A stretch of DNA of 64,000 nucleotides from Planctomycetota bacterium (GCA_019456225.1 VRUI01000001.1:1-64000); one strand, 5' to 3'. Counted from the stretch's first letter, positions 17,570 through 26,954 are shown. The notes: generated from the sequence alone by a model not told the origin. A program made the numbers and translations.

Positions 17570-18379
17570 ATGCTTCATACAACCGGTGCAAAGACAGTTG
17601 ATGTTATTGCTAATGCCGGACGGTTTTCGCGGTTTGTGGGCAGGACTTGCGTTGGTTCGATGATCACCTGCCTTCAGCCGAAGACTTATTCTCTTGTCTG
17701 GACGCAGATGAACGCCATCGGTGTTCGCAGTGTGCCTGTTGTAATGGTAACCGGTGCGTTTGTTGGTATGGTTCTCGCCGTCAATGCTTATGACCAGCTT
17801 GCCGGTATGGGTCTGGAAGAGCGGCTTGGTGTGCTTATCAATATCGCTGTTGTCAAGGAACTCGGACCGGTTCTTGCCGCGATTATGCTTGCCGGCCGCG
17901 TCGGGGGTGCTCTAACTGCCGAACTTGGTACGATGAATGTTACTCAGCAGATATCGGCTGTCAGAAGCATGGGCACCGACCCGATCAAGTATCTTGTCGT
18001 TCCGCGTGTGCTCGCGTGTCTGCTGCTTACGCCGTTTCTGATCATCTATGCCGATCTGATGGGTATTCTGGGCGGATATTTCGTCAGCGTTATCCAGCTT
18101 GATATCAACAGTGCCGCGTACTGGCAGTACAGTGCCAACGGCGTTGAGTTGTGGGACCTGAGTGTTGGTGTGGTTAAGGGCTTTTTCTTCGGAGTCGTGA
18201 TTGCTCTTATCAGCTGCTATAAGGGTTTTAACTGCAGGGAAGGCGCACAGGGCGTTGGCGAAGCGTGTACCGAGGCTTTCGTGGGCAGCTTTATTTCGAT
18301 CCTGGCACTTAATTTCATCTTTGCACTTATCACCAAGGCGATTTATGCGACCTTCTGGACGACCCAGTCACTGCTGTAG
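17570..18379 (+). CDS. mlaE: MlaE family lipid ABC transporter permease
   Basis: A 269-residue inner-membrane permease of the MlaE/YrbE family with about five membrane segments. The signature VKELGPVLAAIMLAGRVGGA, followed by AELGTMNVTQQISA and then TDPIKYLVVPRVLA, is clear. MlaE works with MlaF (ATPase) and MlaD (MCE protein) to move phospholipids between membranes. The ATPase follows 106 bp downstream. No MCE-domain gene is within the window near them, so MlaD must be elsewhere or replaced. AGGGA precedes the ATG. Confidence 0.92.
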   Translation: MLHTTGAKTVDVIANAGRFSRFVGRTCVGSMITCLQPKTYSLVWTQMNAIGVRSVPVVMVTGAFVGMVLAVNAYDQLAGMGLEERLGVLINIAVVKELGPVLAAIMLAGRVGGALTAELGTMNVTQQISAVRSMGTDPIKYLVVPRVLACLLLTPFLIIYADLMGILGGYFVSVIQLDINSAAYWQYSANGVELWDLSVGVVKGFFFGVVIALISCYKGFNCREGAQGVGEACTEAFVGSFISILALNFIFALITKAIYATFWTTQSLL

Positions 18380-18410
18380 TCTCTAACTGTCCGATTGGCC
18401 GGTTTGAAAT

Positions 18411-18474
18411 TACGAATTACGAATTACAAATTACGAATTACGAATTACGAATTCAGGATTCGGCCTTTGGCCGA
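18411..18474 (+). repeat. (AATTACG)n array ending in a GGCC mini-hairpin
   Basis: Six to seven units of AATTACG (18411-18451) precede a hairpin TCGGCC-TTT-GGCCGA (18460-18474). Similar array-plus-hairpin units lie at 44703-44742, 51785-51838 and 59023-59074. Located in the mlaE-mlaF spacer, the hairpin may influence the relative expression of the two genes. Confidence 0.75.
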
Positions 18475-18485
18475 GACAATTTAAT

Positions 18486-19331
18486 ATGGGTAATGTTGTG
18501 GATAATGAAATCTCCCCAGACGATGGGGTAATCGTTGTTAAGGACCTGTTCAAGACCTTTGGTAAGCTTCGCGTGCTTAAGGGGATATCGCTGTCGGTAG
18601 AAGCGGGTAAGACTACCGTTATAATCGGGCCCAGCGGCTGCGGTAAGACAGTGCTTATGAATCATATGATCGTCCTGGACAGGCCAACCAGGGGCGAGAT
18701 ATATTTCAGATCGGAGCGTATCGATGAGCTTAACGAAAAAGAGCTTGCCCCGATACGGGTGCAGTATGGTTTTCTTTTTCAGGGCGGGGCGTTGTTTGAC
18801 AGCCTTGACGTCTTTGAAAATATCATCTTCCCGATCCGCCAGCACCGCAAGATAACGGATTGGAAGGCTATAGACGAACTGGTCAAGACCAAGCTGGCGA
18901 TGGTGGGGATGGAAGGGTTCCAGAACCATTATCCCGCGTCGCTTTCGGGCGGGCAGCAAAAAAGGGTTGCGCTGGCAAGGGCTATCGCGCTCGACCCGCA
19001 TATCATTCTGTATGACGAGCCGACGACCGGCCTTGATCCGATCCGGTCGGATGTTATTAACGAACTTATTCTAAAGCTAAAACGCGAGCTTAAGGTCACC
19101 AGCGTCGTCGTAACCCACGACATGAAAAGTGCCTACAAGATCGCCGACCATATCATAATGCTCCACGAGGGCAAGATCATCGCCGAAGGCGACACCGACT
19201 ACATCCGCAACCACCCGCATGACGTAGTCCAGCAGTTCATACACGGCAGAGTAAGCGAAGCCGACCTGGCAGCGCTAAGACTGGGCGGAACAAAGTTCAA
19301 AACACAATACGCACCGGAAGACTTTAAATAG
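18486..19331 (+). CDS. mlaF: ABC transporter ATP-binding protein, MlaF type
   Basis: A 281-residue ATPase. Walker A is GPSGCGKT, the Q-loop is YGFLFQGGALFDSLDVFENI (the MlaF-type FQ-x-GALF), the signature is SLSGGQQKRVALARA, Walker B is IILYDEPTTGLDP and the switch His is in VVTHDM. The C-terminal tail ADLAALRLGGTKFKTQ resembles other MlaF proteins. It powers the permease encoded just upstream. The ribosome site is weak, and the start lies immediately after a repeat array, so translation could be regulated by the preceding hairpin. Confidence 0.93.
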   Translation: MGNVVDNEISPDDGVIVVKDLFKTFGKLRVLKGISLSVEAGKTTVIIGPSGCGKTVLMNHMIVLDRPTRGEIYFRSERIDELNEKELAPIRVQYGFLFQGGALFDSLDVFENIIFPIRQHRKITDWKAIDELVKTKLAMVGMEGFQNHYPASLSGGQQKRVALARAIALDPHIILYDEPTTGLDPIRSDVINELILKLKRELKVTSVVVTHDMKSAYKIADHIIMLHEGKIIAEGDTDYIRNHPHDVVQQFIHGRVSEADLAALRLGGTKFKTQYAPEDFK

Positions 19332-19431
19332 ATTGATGATTTATAATTATGGATTATGATTATTTGAGTTCAACAGCGTGGGCATGGCCTACCCTACTGG
19401 ATCGTTTATAATTTTTTATGAGGTGTAGATT

Positions 19432-20328
19432 ATGGCGTTATATGGTGCAATTGAGGCTGGCGGTACTAAATTTGTTTGTGCAGTTGCAGCAGGGCCCGAT
19501 GATATTCGGGATACCGCTACGTTTCCTACTACTACTCCGGCTGAGACGCTGGAGGCGGTTTGCGGGTATTTTGCAGGTTACCAGCAAAAGACAGGCGACA
19601 AGATCGACTCTATCGGTGTGGCGTGTTTCGGGCCTGTCGATATGAACAAGGCCAGCGACAAATACGGCTATATTACCTGCACCCCAAAGCCCGGCTGGCA
19701 GGATACAGATGTTGTTGGTTCCCTCAATAGCAAATTTGGTGTGCCCGTCGGTTTCGATACCGACGTCAACGCCGCCGCCTATGGAGAGTATCTCTGGGGC
19801 GCAGGCAAAGGACTCGGCGTTGTGCTGTACCTGACGGTCGGAACCGGTATCGGCGGCGGGCTGTGCATAAACGGCAAACCGCTGCACGGATTGATGCACC
19901 CGGAGATGGGCCACGTCATCATGCAGCAGGACAAAACCAAAGACCCCTTCGAGTGTGCATGCCCATACCATGACAGCTGCCTGGAAGGCCTCGCCTCCGG
20001 CAAAGCAGTTGACCTGCGGTGGGGCGTTCACGCTTCAGAACTTGCCGACGACCACCCGGCATGGGAGATCGAAGCCGATTACCTCGCACAGGGGGTTATG
20101 GATTACATCCTGACCGTCTCACCCGAGAAGATCATCATCGGCGGCGGGCTGATGCACAAAGACCTGCTCTACAAAATGGTAAGAGAAAAAGTCCGGCAAA
20201 AACTAAACGGATACGTAAATGTCCCGGCAATAACAGAGGACATAGAAAACTACATAGTAAGCCCAGGCCTCGGAACAAAATCCGGAATCTGCGGAGCAAT
20301 AGGGCTGGCGATCGACGTGATCAGTTAA
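19432..20328 (+). CDS. ROK family sugar kinase (fructokinase-like)
   Basis: A 298-residue kinase. The ATP-binding motif AIEAGGTKFVCAV is at the N-terminus, GFDTDVNAAAYGEYLWGAGK contains the catalytic Asp region, and LTVGTGIGGGLCINGKPLHG is the second phosphate motif. A zinc-binding cluster, H-x-CACPYHDSCLEG, is typical of bacterial fructokinases. Fructose (or another hexose) phosphorylation feeding glycolysis is likely. GAGG precedes the start. It converges with rpmA over a bidirectional terminator. Confidence 0.9.
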   Translation: MALYGAIEAGGTKFVCAVAAGPDDIRDTATFPTTTPAETLEAVCGYFAGYQQKTGDKIDSIGVACFGPVDMNKASDKYGYITCTPKPGWQDTDVVGSLNSKFGVPVGFDTDVNAAAYGEYLWGAGKGLGVVLYLTVGTGIGGGLCINGKPLHGLMHPEMGHVIMQQDKTKDPFECACPYHDSCLEGLASGKAVDLRWGVHASELADDHPAWEIEADYLAQGVMDYILTVSPEKIIIGGGLMHKDLLYKMVREKVRQKLNGYVNVPAITEDIENYIVSPGLGTKSGICGAIGLAIDVIS

Positions 20329-20385
20329 GAGTAAAATGGGTGGCACCTTCAAGCGAAGCTTGTGGGTGTTTTCAAAGTGCGCATT

Positions 20386-20420
20386 AAAAAAAGGCCGGTG
20401 GTTTAATTCCGGCCTTTTTT
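20386..20420. terminator. bidirectional terminator between the ROK kinase and rpmA
   Basis: AAAAAAAGGCCGG (20386-20398) pairs with CCGGCCTTTTTT (20409-20420). T-runs lie on both strands. Confidence 0.9.
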
Positions 20421-20439
20421 GATATTTGTATTTGCTGCC

Positions 20440-20679
20440 TTAGCTGGCAACGATATGGACTTTTTTGCCCTTGAAGAGAACCTTGCCTTCTTCTTTTGCA
20501 AAAAGTGTGAAGTCTTTGCCCATGCCTACGTTAAAGCCCGGGTGCCATTTCGTTCCGCACTGGCGGATTATGATAGCGCCGGCTTTGGCGAACTGACCGC
20601 CGTATAGTTTTACGCCGCGATACTGCGGATTACTGTCTCTGCCGTTCCTTGAGGAACCTTGTCCTTTTTTATGAGCCAT
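20440..20679 (-). CDS. rpmA: 50S ribosomal protein bL27
   Basis: A 79-residue protein with the bL27 pattern [20 protein letters not shown] at the N-terminus, then [22 protein letters not shown] and the short basic C-terminus. It binds 23S rRNA near the peptidyl-transferase centre. GAGG precedes the ATG. In most bacteria it follows rplU and is often near obg; here neither rplU nor obg is adjacent, and obg is 14 kb away. Confidence 0.97.
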   Translation of the reverse strand: MAHKKGQGSSRNGRDSNPQYRGVKLYGGQFAKAGAIIIRQCGTKWHPGFNVGMGKDFTLFAKEEGKVLFKGKKVHIVAS

Positions 20680-20935
20680 ATTCTTAACCTCGTATTATAT
20701 GTATTTAACTCTAAATCTTGTTACGAACTACATACACAATTAACGTCAAATTTACAAGTCAGACGTTAGTGCCGCTAGTAAAAGTGCGATATCGCACTTT
20801 GGGTAATTCTTATAAGCCCAATATAATACAGTCAGGGCGGGCCTGTGTCCAGCAAAAATTGATTTTTTCGGAGTTTTTTACGATTTCATCGGAAAAAACC
20901 CACATATTTCGCAAAAAACACCGTTTCCAGAGTCC

Positions 20936-21625
20936 TTACAGAACTTCAACCAGAGAATTCAAGACGTCCGGCGGGATAACTTTCACGGTTATAAGCTGAA
21001 TTTTCCCCTCTTTGTCGATGAAAAAGCATACCGGCATCTCGGCGTTTATCCTGTAGGGGGCTACCATGCGGCGTCCTTGTCTGCCGGCGACCGGGAAGGG
21101 AAGATCCATAGACTTGACGACGGGTTTAAGGATTGCCGGGTCATCCGATGAGAACGCGATGACTGCCAGATTCTCATCTCCGACCTGTTTTTGCAGTTCT
21201 GCGAGTGTCTTAACCATTTGCTTGGAGGGTTCGTATCTGGTGGACCATTTGACGATCACGGTTTTTTTGCCCTTAACTCCCGATAAGTTCAGCGAATTGC
21301 CGTCGAGGTCTTTCATCGTTAAATTCGGGGCAGCCTTGCCGTAATATTTGGCCAGTGCCGAGTCCACCCCTGCGGTAGCGGCGGCGATCCTGGCAATTTC
21401 CGAGGGTTTGTTAGCCTCTGCGGCCTGCATTTTTCTGAGCGCTTCGGCGTTATCGACCGGCGGAGGGGTAGATTCTATGTTGGGCTTGCCCAGCGAGGTA
21501 GTTTCTTTTGGAGGAGGCGTCGGTTTTTCTTCCTCCGTCTTGTCTTTCTTACATCCGCCCAGTATTACCGCGATAATAATAACGATAACGCTATATTTCA
21601 CAAATCCTTTTGTTTTCGGTGTCAT
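20936..21625 (-). CDS. TlpA/thioredoxin-fold lipoprotein lacking the redox cysteines
   Basis: A 229-residue lipoprotein. I start at ATG 21625 (AAAGGA upstream). The signal ends VILGGC with the lipidated C25, and a Pro/Thr/Glu-rich linker (about 30-60) precedes a thioredoxin-like domain: APNLTMKDLDGNSLNLSGVK, VIVKWSTRYEPSKQMVKTLA and MPVCFFIDKEGKIQLI. In active TlpA proteins the second stretch reads like FWATWCGPCK; here STRYEPSK replaces both cysteines, so it cannot carry out CxxC redox chemistry. A cis-Pro-type MPVCF remains. It may be a binding or chaperone-like relative. No partner is adjacent. Confidence 0.82.
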   Translation of the reverse strand: MTPKTKGFVKYSVIVIIIAVILGGCKKDKTEEEKPTPPPKETTSLGKPNIESTPPPVDNAEALRKMQAAEANKPSEIARIAAATAGVDSALAKYYGKAAPNLTMKDLDGNSLNLSGVKGKKTVIVKWSTRYEPSKQMVKTLAELQKQVGDENLAVIAFSSDDPAILKPVVKSMDLPFPVAGRQGRRMVAPYRINAEMPVCFFIDKEGKIQLITVKVIPPDVLNSLVEVL

Positions 21626-21935
21626 CAATAGATCCTTTCAAGTATAGTAATTGAAAATGTTTTAGTTCAAATCGGCAAACCCCGCTTAAATAACAGTATC
21701 GTCCAAACGCCCCCTCTTTGTCAAATATTAATTATAGCCGATTTGAGTTTATCAGGTGTATTTTACTCAGGCACAAAAAAAACCGGGAAAATCCTTCTGG
21801 TTTTGCAAATGTTGATAATCTTTTTTGAAAATAAAAGTGTAATTCCGTGGAATCGGCGGTTATAATGCTTTTTTCGTACCGCTCGCTTCCTGCCTGTGGC
21901 AATTTCGGATTATTAAGTTTTTTTGAGGTTATATT
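21626..21935. other. 310-bp spacer between divergent genes, with gltX promoter region
   Basis: A TATAAT lies at 21861-21866 upstream of gltX, but no good -35 is 15-19 bp away. An imperfect AAAACC/GGTTTT hairpin lies around 21778-21806. I see no gene in it. Confidence 0.4.
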
Positions 21936-23558
21936 ATGGTTGTTACACGATTTGCTCCTTCCCCTACCGGTTATCTCCATGTTGGCGGGGCACGGACGGC
22001 TTTGTTTAACTGGCTCCTTGCAAAGAAGATGGGCGGCAAATTCATCCTTCGTATCGAAGATACCGACACAAAGCGAAACACCCCGACCGCTGCCCAGCAG
22101 GTTATGGACGACCTTCAGTGGCTTGGCCTCAACTGGGACGAGGGGCCCGGTATCGGCGGTGAGAATGGCCCATATCTGCAGTCCGAAAGGCGGGACATTT
22201 ACGATAAATATATTCAGCAGCTTTTGGATGAGGGCAAGGCTTACTATTGTTTCGAGACTCCCGAAGAACTCGCCGCGATCCGTGACGAAGCGGCAAAGGC
22301 GAAAAAAGCACTCGTCTACCCGCGTCCGGCAACGTATCCAACTCTTGATGACGTAGAAAAAGCCAAATCCGAAGGCCGCCCGGTCGTTGTGCGTTTTGCC
22401 ATGCCCGGCACCGATGTTGTAATAACCGATGTTGTCCGCGGCGAGGTTAATGTCGCAGCCGGTGAGATCGGCGATTTCATCGTCCAGAAGTCCGACGGCT
22501 TTCCGACGTACCACATGGCCGTTGTCATCGACGACGAGCTTATGGGGGTAACGCATATTATCCGCGGCCAGGAACATCTTATGAATACCCCCGGCCACCA
22601 GGCTTTGCAGGACGCACTCGGTTTCAGGCGTCCGACTTATGCCCACATGTCGGTGACGGTCAGCGAAAGCGGCGGAAAACTCTCCAAGCGGGAACGCCCC
22701 AAGGCACTCAAGAATTTTATCAAGTCCAGAAGCGAAATTAACGTTGACGAACTGGTCGGCATCGGCGGGATTACCGCAGAACAGCTCGAAAGCTTTGTCA
22801 AGGGCAAGACCATCCCGGACATGCCGATCATTGATGCAATCGCAAAACATATTGGGCTCAAACTCCCCGAGATCAACATTGTCGATTTCTTCAAAAGCGG
22901 GTATCTGCCGGAGACTATGATCAATTTCATGGGCCTGCTCGGTTGGAGTACTTCCGACGACCGTGAGATAATGCAGCTTGCCGAACAGATCGAGTGCTTT
23001 GATCTGAAAAGGCTGGCAAAATCCAACAGTCTCTTCGACCGCAAAAAGCTGCTGTCCTTTAACACAGAGCATATCAGGCTGGTCGGCGAAGAAAAGCTGC
23101 TTGCCAATTTCAAGAACTACCTTCAAGAGATCAATTCGCCGCTAAATGCTGCCGATGACGAACTGCTAAAGAGGTTCCTTACCGCCAACGCAGGCGCAAG
23201 AACGCTTGCCGATGTCGAGGTAAAGTGCAGATTTGTTTTTGTCGAAAATGACGCAATACAGTACGACGAAAAAGCAGTCAAAAAAGTGCTGATGAAGGGC
23301 AACGCACTGGAGATACTCGCAGAGATTCGCAGCCGTTTCGCCGCGATGGAAGAGATTACCGCAGAAGGCATAGAAAAGCTTTTGCGCGATCTCGCCGAGG
23401 AAAAAGAAGTCGGCCTGGGCAAAGTCGCACAGCCCCTGAGAGTAGCAATCTGCGGAAACACAATAAGCCCGCCGATCTTCGAATCGGTAGACATAATCGG
23501 AATGGAAAGCACCCTGAAAAGAATAGATAAGACGCTGGAGAAGTTTAGTGAGGCGTAA
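21936..23558 (+). CDS. gltX: glutamyl-tRNA synthetase
   Basis: A 540-residue class I aminoacyl-tRNA synthetase. The HIGH motif is APSPTGYLHVGGARTALFN, and the KMSKS motif is SESGGKLSKR. The editing-free catalytic core is followed by an anticodon-binding domain ending FSEA. The length is about 50-70 residues above the usual 470-490 because of an insertion right after KLSKR (about residues 255-320, KALKNFIKSRSEINVDELVG onwards) before the normal DFFKSGYLPETMINFMGLLG. It charges tRNA-Glu (possibly tRNA-Gln too). GAGG precedes the start. Confidence 0.96.
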   Translation: MVVTRFAPSPTGYLHVGGARTALFNWLLAKKMGGKFILRIEDTDTKRNTPTAAQQVMDDLQWLGLNWDEGPGIGGENGPYLQSERRDIYDKYIQQLLDEGKAYYCFETPEELAAIRDEAAKAKKALVYPRPATYPTLDDVEKAKSEGRPVVVRFAMPGTDVVITDVVRGEVNVAAGEIGDFIVQKSDGFPTYHMAVVIDDELMGVTHIIRGQEHLMNTPGHQALQDALGFRRPTYAHMSVTVSESGGKLSKRERPKALKNFIKSRSEINVDELVGIGGITAEQLESFVKGKTIPDMPIIDAIAKHIGLKLPEINIVDFFKSGYLPETMINFMGLLGWSTSDDREIMQLAEQIECFDLKRLAKSNSLFDRKKLLSFNTEHIRLVGEEKLLANFKNYLQEINSPLNAADDELLKRFLTANAGARTLADVEVKCRFVFVENDAIQYDEKAVKKVLMKGNALEILAEIRSRFAAMEEITAEGIEKLLRDLAEEKEVGLGKVAQPLRVAICGNTISPPIFESVDIIGMESTLKRIDKTLEKFSEA

Positions 23559-23591
23559 AGCTGTGTTTTTGTTGGATATTGGGTGTTCCTT

Positions 23592-23690
23592 GTTCGTTAT
23601 TGGTTATTCAAGAAAAACATCCAGAATGCATAACGGCTGGCGAATTTGAATAGCCAACACTCAACAAGGAATAACCAATAATGAATAAAA
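23592..23690. repeat. imperfect inverted repeat in the gltX-PfkB spacer
   Basis: TCGTTATTGGTTATTC (about 23596-23611) is matched in inverted orientation by GAATAACCAATAATGAAT near 23667-23684, with further partial pairing of CTTGTT/AACAAG. Possibly a small terminator-like or mobile palindrome. Confidence 0.4.
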
Positions 23691-23718
23691 TATTCGTAAT
23701 ATAAAATTGGAGTTATAA

Positions 23719-24627
23719 ATGTCATCATTACTAGTAACCGGTTCAATTGGTATCGATACTGTCCGCACACCTTTTGGTGTCAGCGAAGAATGCATTGGCG
23801 GTTCTGCGGTTTATTTCAGCATGTCGGCGAGCTATTTCAATGCAGTTCGTTTTCTTGGCGTCGTCGGCGACGATTGCCCGTTTGACCTGACCGAAACCTT
23901 CCAGGGCAAAGACGTTGATTTCGAAGGGCTGGAAGTTCGCGCCGGCAGCAAGACTTTCCGCTGGCAGGGTTCTTATGAAGGTGCGATGAACGAGGCAAAG
24001 ACAGAAGGCGTCGACCTTAACGTCCTTGCCGAGGATCCTCCGATCGTTCCGGATTCGTACAAGGATTCCGAGTACGTTTTCCTTGCAAACACGGCGCCTG
24101 CATTGCAGATGCATATCTTAAAGCAGATCGACAGCCCAACCCTCGTCGCCGCCGATACGATGAACCTGTGGATTGATACCGCAAAAGACGATCTGCTCCA
24201 ATTGCTCGAACGCATCGACATGCTCGTCTTGAACGACGGCGAGGCCCAGCTGCTCACCGGTCAGCGAAATATTATACTTGCTGCCAAAGACATCCTTGCT
24301 TTGGGCCCGCGGATCGTGGTCATCAAACGCGGCGAGTTCGGCTCGATGATGTACGACGCCAACGGCGATTGCTTCATACTGCCGGCATTCCCGACAGATA
24401 AGGTGATCGACCCCACCGGTGCAGGCGACTCGTTCGCCGGCGCAATGATGGGTTCGCTTGCCAAAGCAGGCCGCGTAGATTTCGTAACCCTCCGCGAGGC
24501 GATAGTATACGGAACGGTCGCGGCATCATACACAATAGGCGACTTCTCGATACACGGAATTAATTCAACAAAATTAGAAGCAATAGACGACCGAAGAGAA
24601 ACACTAAAAAAAGTAACACAATTTTAA
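23719..24627 (+). CDS. PfkB family carbohydrate kinase
   Basis: A 302-residue ribokinase-fold enzyme. The N-terminal GSIGIDTVRTP and CIGGSAVYFSMSASYF (substrate-binding glycines) and the C-terminal DPTGAGDSFAGAMMG anion-hole/catalytic Asp motif are clear. The body contains a VLNDGEAQLLTG stretch seen in nucleoside/sugar kinase subfamilies. Substrate unknown; sugar or nucleoside phosphorylation is expected. GGAG precedes the ATG. It lies downstream of gltX in its own transcription unit. Confidence 0.9.
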   Translation: MSSLLVTGSIGIDTVRTPFGVSEECIGGSAVYFSMSASYFNAVRFLGVVGDDCPFDLTETFQGKDVDFEGLEVRAGSKTFRWQGSYEGAMNEAKTEGVDLNVLAEDPPIVPDSYKDSEYVFLANTAPALQMHILKQIDSPTLVAADTMNLWIDTAKDDLLQLLERIDMLVLNDGEAQLLTGQRNIILAAKDILALGPRIVVIKRGEFGSMMYDANGDCFILPAFPTDKVIDPTGAGDSFAGAMMGSLAKAGRVDFVTLREAIVYGTVAASYTIGDFSIHGINSTKLEAIDDRRETLKKVTQF

Positions 24628-24791
24628 ACGTACCGCTGGCATCCTGCCGGCTTTATTTTGCCTTACGATGAAAAATGGCCAAACAGAAGCCCTAAGCGCC
24701 AGCGCCGGGCTGATTGACGATTATAAAATTCTATAAAAAAACGCAATACAGCATGTCGCTTGCGTTCCACGCTGCTGCTGTTTTTTTTAAA

Positions 24792-24830
24792 AATAATCCG
24801 TGAAAATCCGCGTAATCCGTGGTTTAATTA
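24792..24830. repeat. dispersed (AATCCGTG/ATCCGCG) repeat
   Basis: About four degenerate 10-bp units (AATCCGTG, AATCCGCG, AATCCGTGG). Related copies at 26971-27010, 34791-34826 and 50086-50123, the last in the opposite orientation. Widespread in environmental genomes; function unknown. Confidence 0.7.
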
Positions 24831-24881
24831 TCCCTGAAAGTTTTTTGGGCACCCACGAGGGGTGCCACTACAGAGGATTAA

Positions 24882-25442
24882 ATGCGAACATTCATCGCTA
24901 TCGACATAGGCGAGACTGTTGCTGCTAATATTGGTGGTTTGCAGGATGAGCTTCGCGGATTTTTTGGCCAAGGGCGGCGGGGGGTTAAGTGGGTTGATCC
25001 TGGGCTTATTCATCTTACGCTGAAATTTCTTGGTGAGGTTGACGATGATCAGATCGTCGAGGTTTGTAAGGTTGTCGAAGATGTTACCACCGGGTTCGGT
25101 GAATTTTGTGTGGAAGTCGAAAAAGTCGGTTCTTTCGGCCGCCCGCCGCGGGTTATCTGGATCGGGACGCAGGAAAGCGAGGCTTTGTGTCGGCTTTGGG
25201 CCGGTCTCGACGCCCGGCTAGCCGAAATCGGCTTTGCGCCCGATGAAAAGATGTTTGTTCCGCATCTGACCCTGTGCAGGGTCAAGGATTTTGCCGCAGG
25301 CAGGCGGTTTGGACGCATTATCGGCGGTTTCGATGACTTTTCGGCGGGAAAAATTGACGTTAAATCCGTCTGCGTCTACAAAAGCGAATTGACAAAGACC
25401 GGCCCGGAGTATACTCTATTATCCTATTACAATTTAGATTGA
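24882..25442 (+). CDS. thpR: RNA 2',3'-cyclic phosphodiesterase (2H family)
   Basis: A 186-residue 2H phosphoesterase. Both catalytic HxTx motifs are visible: HLTLKFLGE near residue 47 and HLTLCRVKD near 128. Starts MRTFIAIDIGE, as usual for the ThpR/LigT group, with GAGG upstream. It hydrolyses 2',3'-cyclic phosphate RNA ends to 2'-phosphates and is known from tRNA ligation assays; its physiological role in bacteria is not settled. Length is normal. Confidence 0.92.
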   Translation: MRTFIAIDIGETVAANIGGLQDELRGFFGQGRRGVKWVDPGLIHLTLKFLGEVDDDQIVEVCKVVEDVTTGFGEFCVEVEKVGSFGRPPRVIWIGTQESEALCRLWAGLDARLAEIGFAPDEKMFVPHLTLCRVKDFAAGRRFGRIIGGFDDFSAGKIDVKSVCVYKSELTKTGPEYTLLSYYNLD

Positions 25443-25619
25443 GCGTTTAATGTCCATAAAGGTAAAATGCCTGAGTTTGACTCAATATTCGCCTGTCTAG
25501 TCCAGGCTGTGCCTGGTTGAGCAGAAATGATCTTTCCTGAAGATAATTTCGCAAAAATAATTATAAAGTTAAGTAAATTCCGCTTTACAACCGAAGGTAT
25601 TTAACATATTATTACTTTT

Positions 25620-25634
25620 GTTCGGTTTTTGTTC
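25620..25634 (+). promoter_or_regulatory. SOS/LexA-type box, GTTC-N7-GTTC, upstream of recA
   Basis: GTTC at 25620-25623 and GTTC at 25631-25634 form a direct repeat with a seven-base spacer. This is the LexA box known from alphaproteobacteria. It is 78 bp before the recA start. Planctomycete LexA boxes have not been characterised well as far as I know, so the assignment is inference from sequence pattern and position. Confidence 0.6.
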
Positions 25635-25712
25635 GGCTCTGTTGAGCCAGCCGAATATTGTAATTTGTGTATTGTAAATGTAACGGAATACTTAATTTTA
25701 ACCGGAGATAAA

Positions 25713-26783
25713 ATGGCTAAGAAAGCAGTTAAGAAGAAAACAGGTAAAAGCGCAGCTAAGGACAAACTAGCGGTTAAGGCAGAAATCGATGCTGCCGGCG
25801 GTGACGCGGCTTTGCAGCGTGCGATCGCTCAGATCGAAAAACAATACGGTGTCGGCTCGATCATGAAGATGGACGAGTCCAACATTTCCAAAGTCGAGGG
25901 CATCAGTGCGGGCGCCATCTCTCTGGATATCGCTCTCGGCGGCAAGGGTTACCCGCGCGGCCGTGTGTGTGAAGTCTTCGGACCGGAATCTTCCGGTAAG
26001 ACCACGCTTGCTCTTCACGCGATCGCCGAAGCCCAGAAACTCGGTGGGGTCGCAGCTTTCGTTGACGCAGAACACGCCCTCGACATTACCTGGGCCAAAC
26101 GCATTGGCGTCGATGTCAGCAGTTTGCTCGTCAGCCAGCCCGATACCGGCGAACAGGCACTCGACATCGTAGAGATGCTAGTCAAAAGTAACGCCGTCGA
26201 CATTATCGTCGTCGACTCGGTCGCCGCCCTCGTACCAGCCGCCGAACTCCAGGGCGAAATGGGACAAAGTCACGTCGGTCTCCAGGCCCGTCTTATGAGC
26301 CAGGCACTGCGTAAGCTTACAGGCGTAATCAGCAAGAGCAAAACCTGCATCATTTTCATCAACCAGATCAGAATGAAGATTGGCGTCATGTTTGGCAATC
26401 CGGAAACAACCCCGGGCGGCAACGCTCTTAAGTTTTACTGTTCGGTACGTGTCGATGTCCGCCGGATCGCGACGATCAAAGACGCCACCGGCAAAGCGAC
26501 CGCCAACCGCGTCCGCGCAAGGATCGTAAAGAACAAAGTCGCCGCTCCCTTCCAGATCGCAGAGTTCGACCTGTCGTTTGAAAGCGGCATCAGCAGATCA
26601 GGCGACCTGCTCGACATGGGCGTAGAATGCGAAATCATCCAGAAGTCCGGCGCATGGCTGAACTACGGCGATATGCGTCTGGGCCAGGGCAGAGAAAAAG
26701 CAAAAGTCTTCCTCGAAGAAAACAAGGACCTGACAGAAGAGATCAAACACAAAGTATACGAAGCAAAAGGAATTGAAGCATAA
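25713..26783 (+). CDS. recA: recombinase RecA
   Basis: A 356-residue RecA. I place the start at ATG 25713 ([12 protein letters not shown]) because it has a GGAGAT ribosome site; a longer in-frame start at 25629 would overlap the SOS box. Walker [14 protein letters not shown] is clear, followed by [20 protein letters not shown], the L1/L2 loops and [21 protein letters not shown] basic Lys/Ala-rich N-terminal extension of about 40 residues precedes the core. It forms the ssDNA filament for homologous recombination and SOS induction. Confidence 0.97.
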   Translation: MAKKAVKKKTGKSAAKDKLAVKAEIDAAGGDAALQRAIAQIEKQYGVGSIMKMDESNISKVEGISAGAISLDIALGGKGYPRGRVCEVFGPESSGKTTLALHAIAEAQKLGGVAAFVDAEHALDITWAKRIGVDVSSLLVSQPDTGEQALDIVEMLVKSNAVDIIVVDSVAALVPAAELQGEMGQSHVGLQARLMSQALRKLTGVISKSKTCIIFINQIRMKIGVMFGNPETTPGGNALKFYCSVRVDVRRIATIKDATGKATANRVRARIVKNKVAAPFQIAEFDLSFESGISRSGDLLDMGVECEIIQKSGAWLNYGDMRLGQGREKAKVFLEENKDLTEEIKHKVYEAKGIEA

Positions 26784-26888
26784 CCCGTAATGTCGGCATC
26801 TTGCCGACATTGTTTCGTGCTGTTGGCTTCCAGCCGACAGCAAAAGCCCGAAACGCAAGGGCGTGTTGCCAAATTAAATTTAACTTAA

Positions 26889-26954
26889 AAATGTTGTCAT
26901 CCCGCCCTTGACCCGGGATCTAGAGTGTATTAGTTTCCGCCGAAGGCGGTTTCC
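26889..26954. repeat. 66-bp dispersed repeat, copy 1
   Basis: Contains TTGTCATCCCGCCCTTGACC and then CCGCCGAAGGCGG. The reverse complement matches 48665-48730 over the same length, with a few differences in the middle. The 3' half contains a small hairpin. Confidence 0.7.

Noticed and set aside
21732-23126. minus-strand 464-codon ORF over gltX
   Set aside because: Antisense shadow arising from GC-rich third positions.
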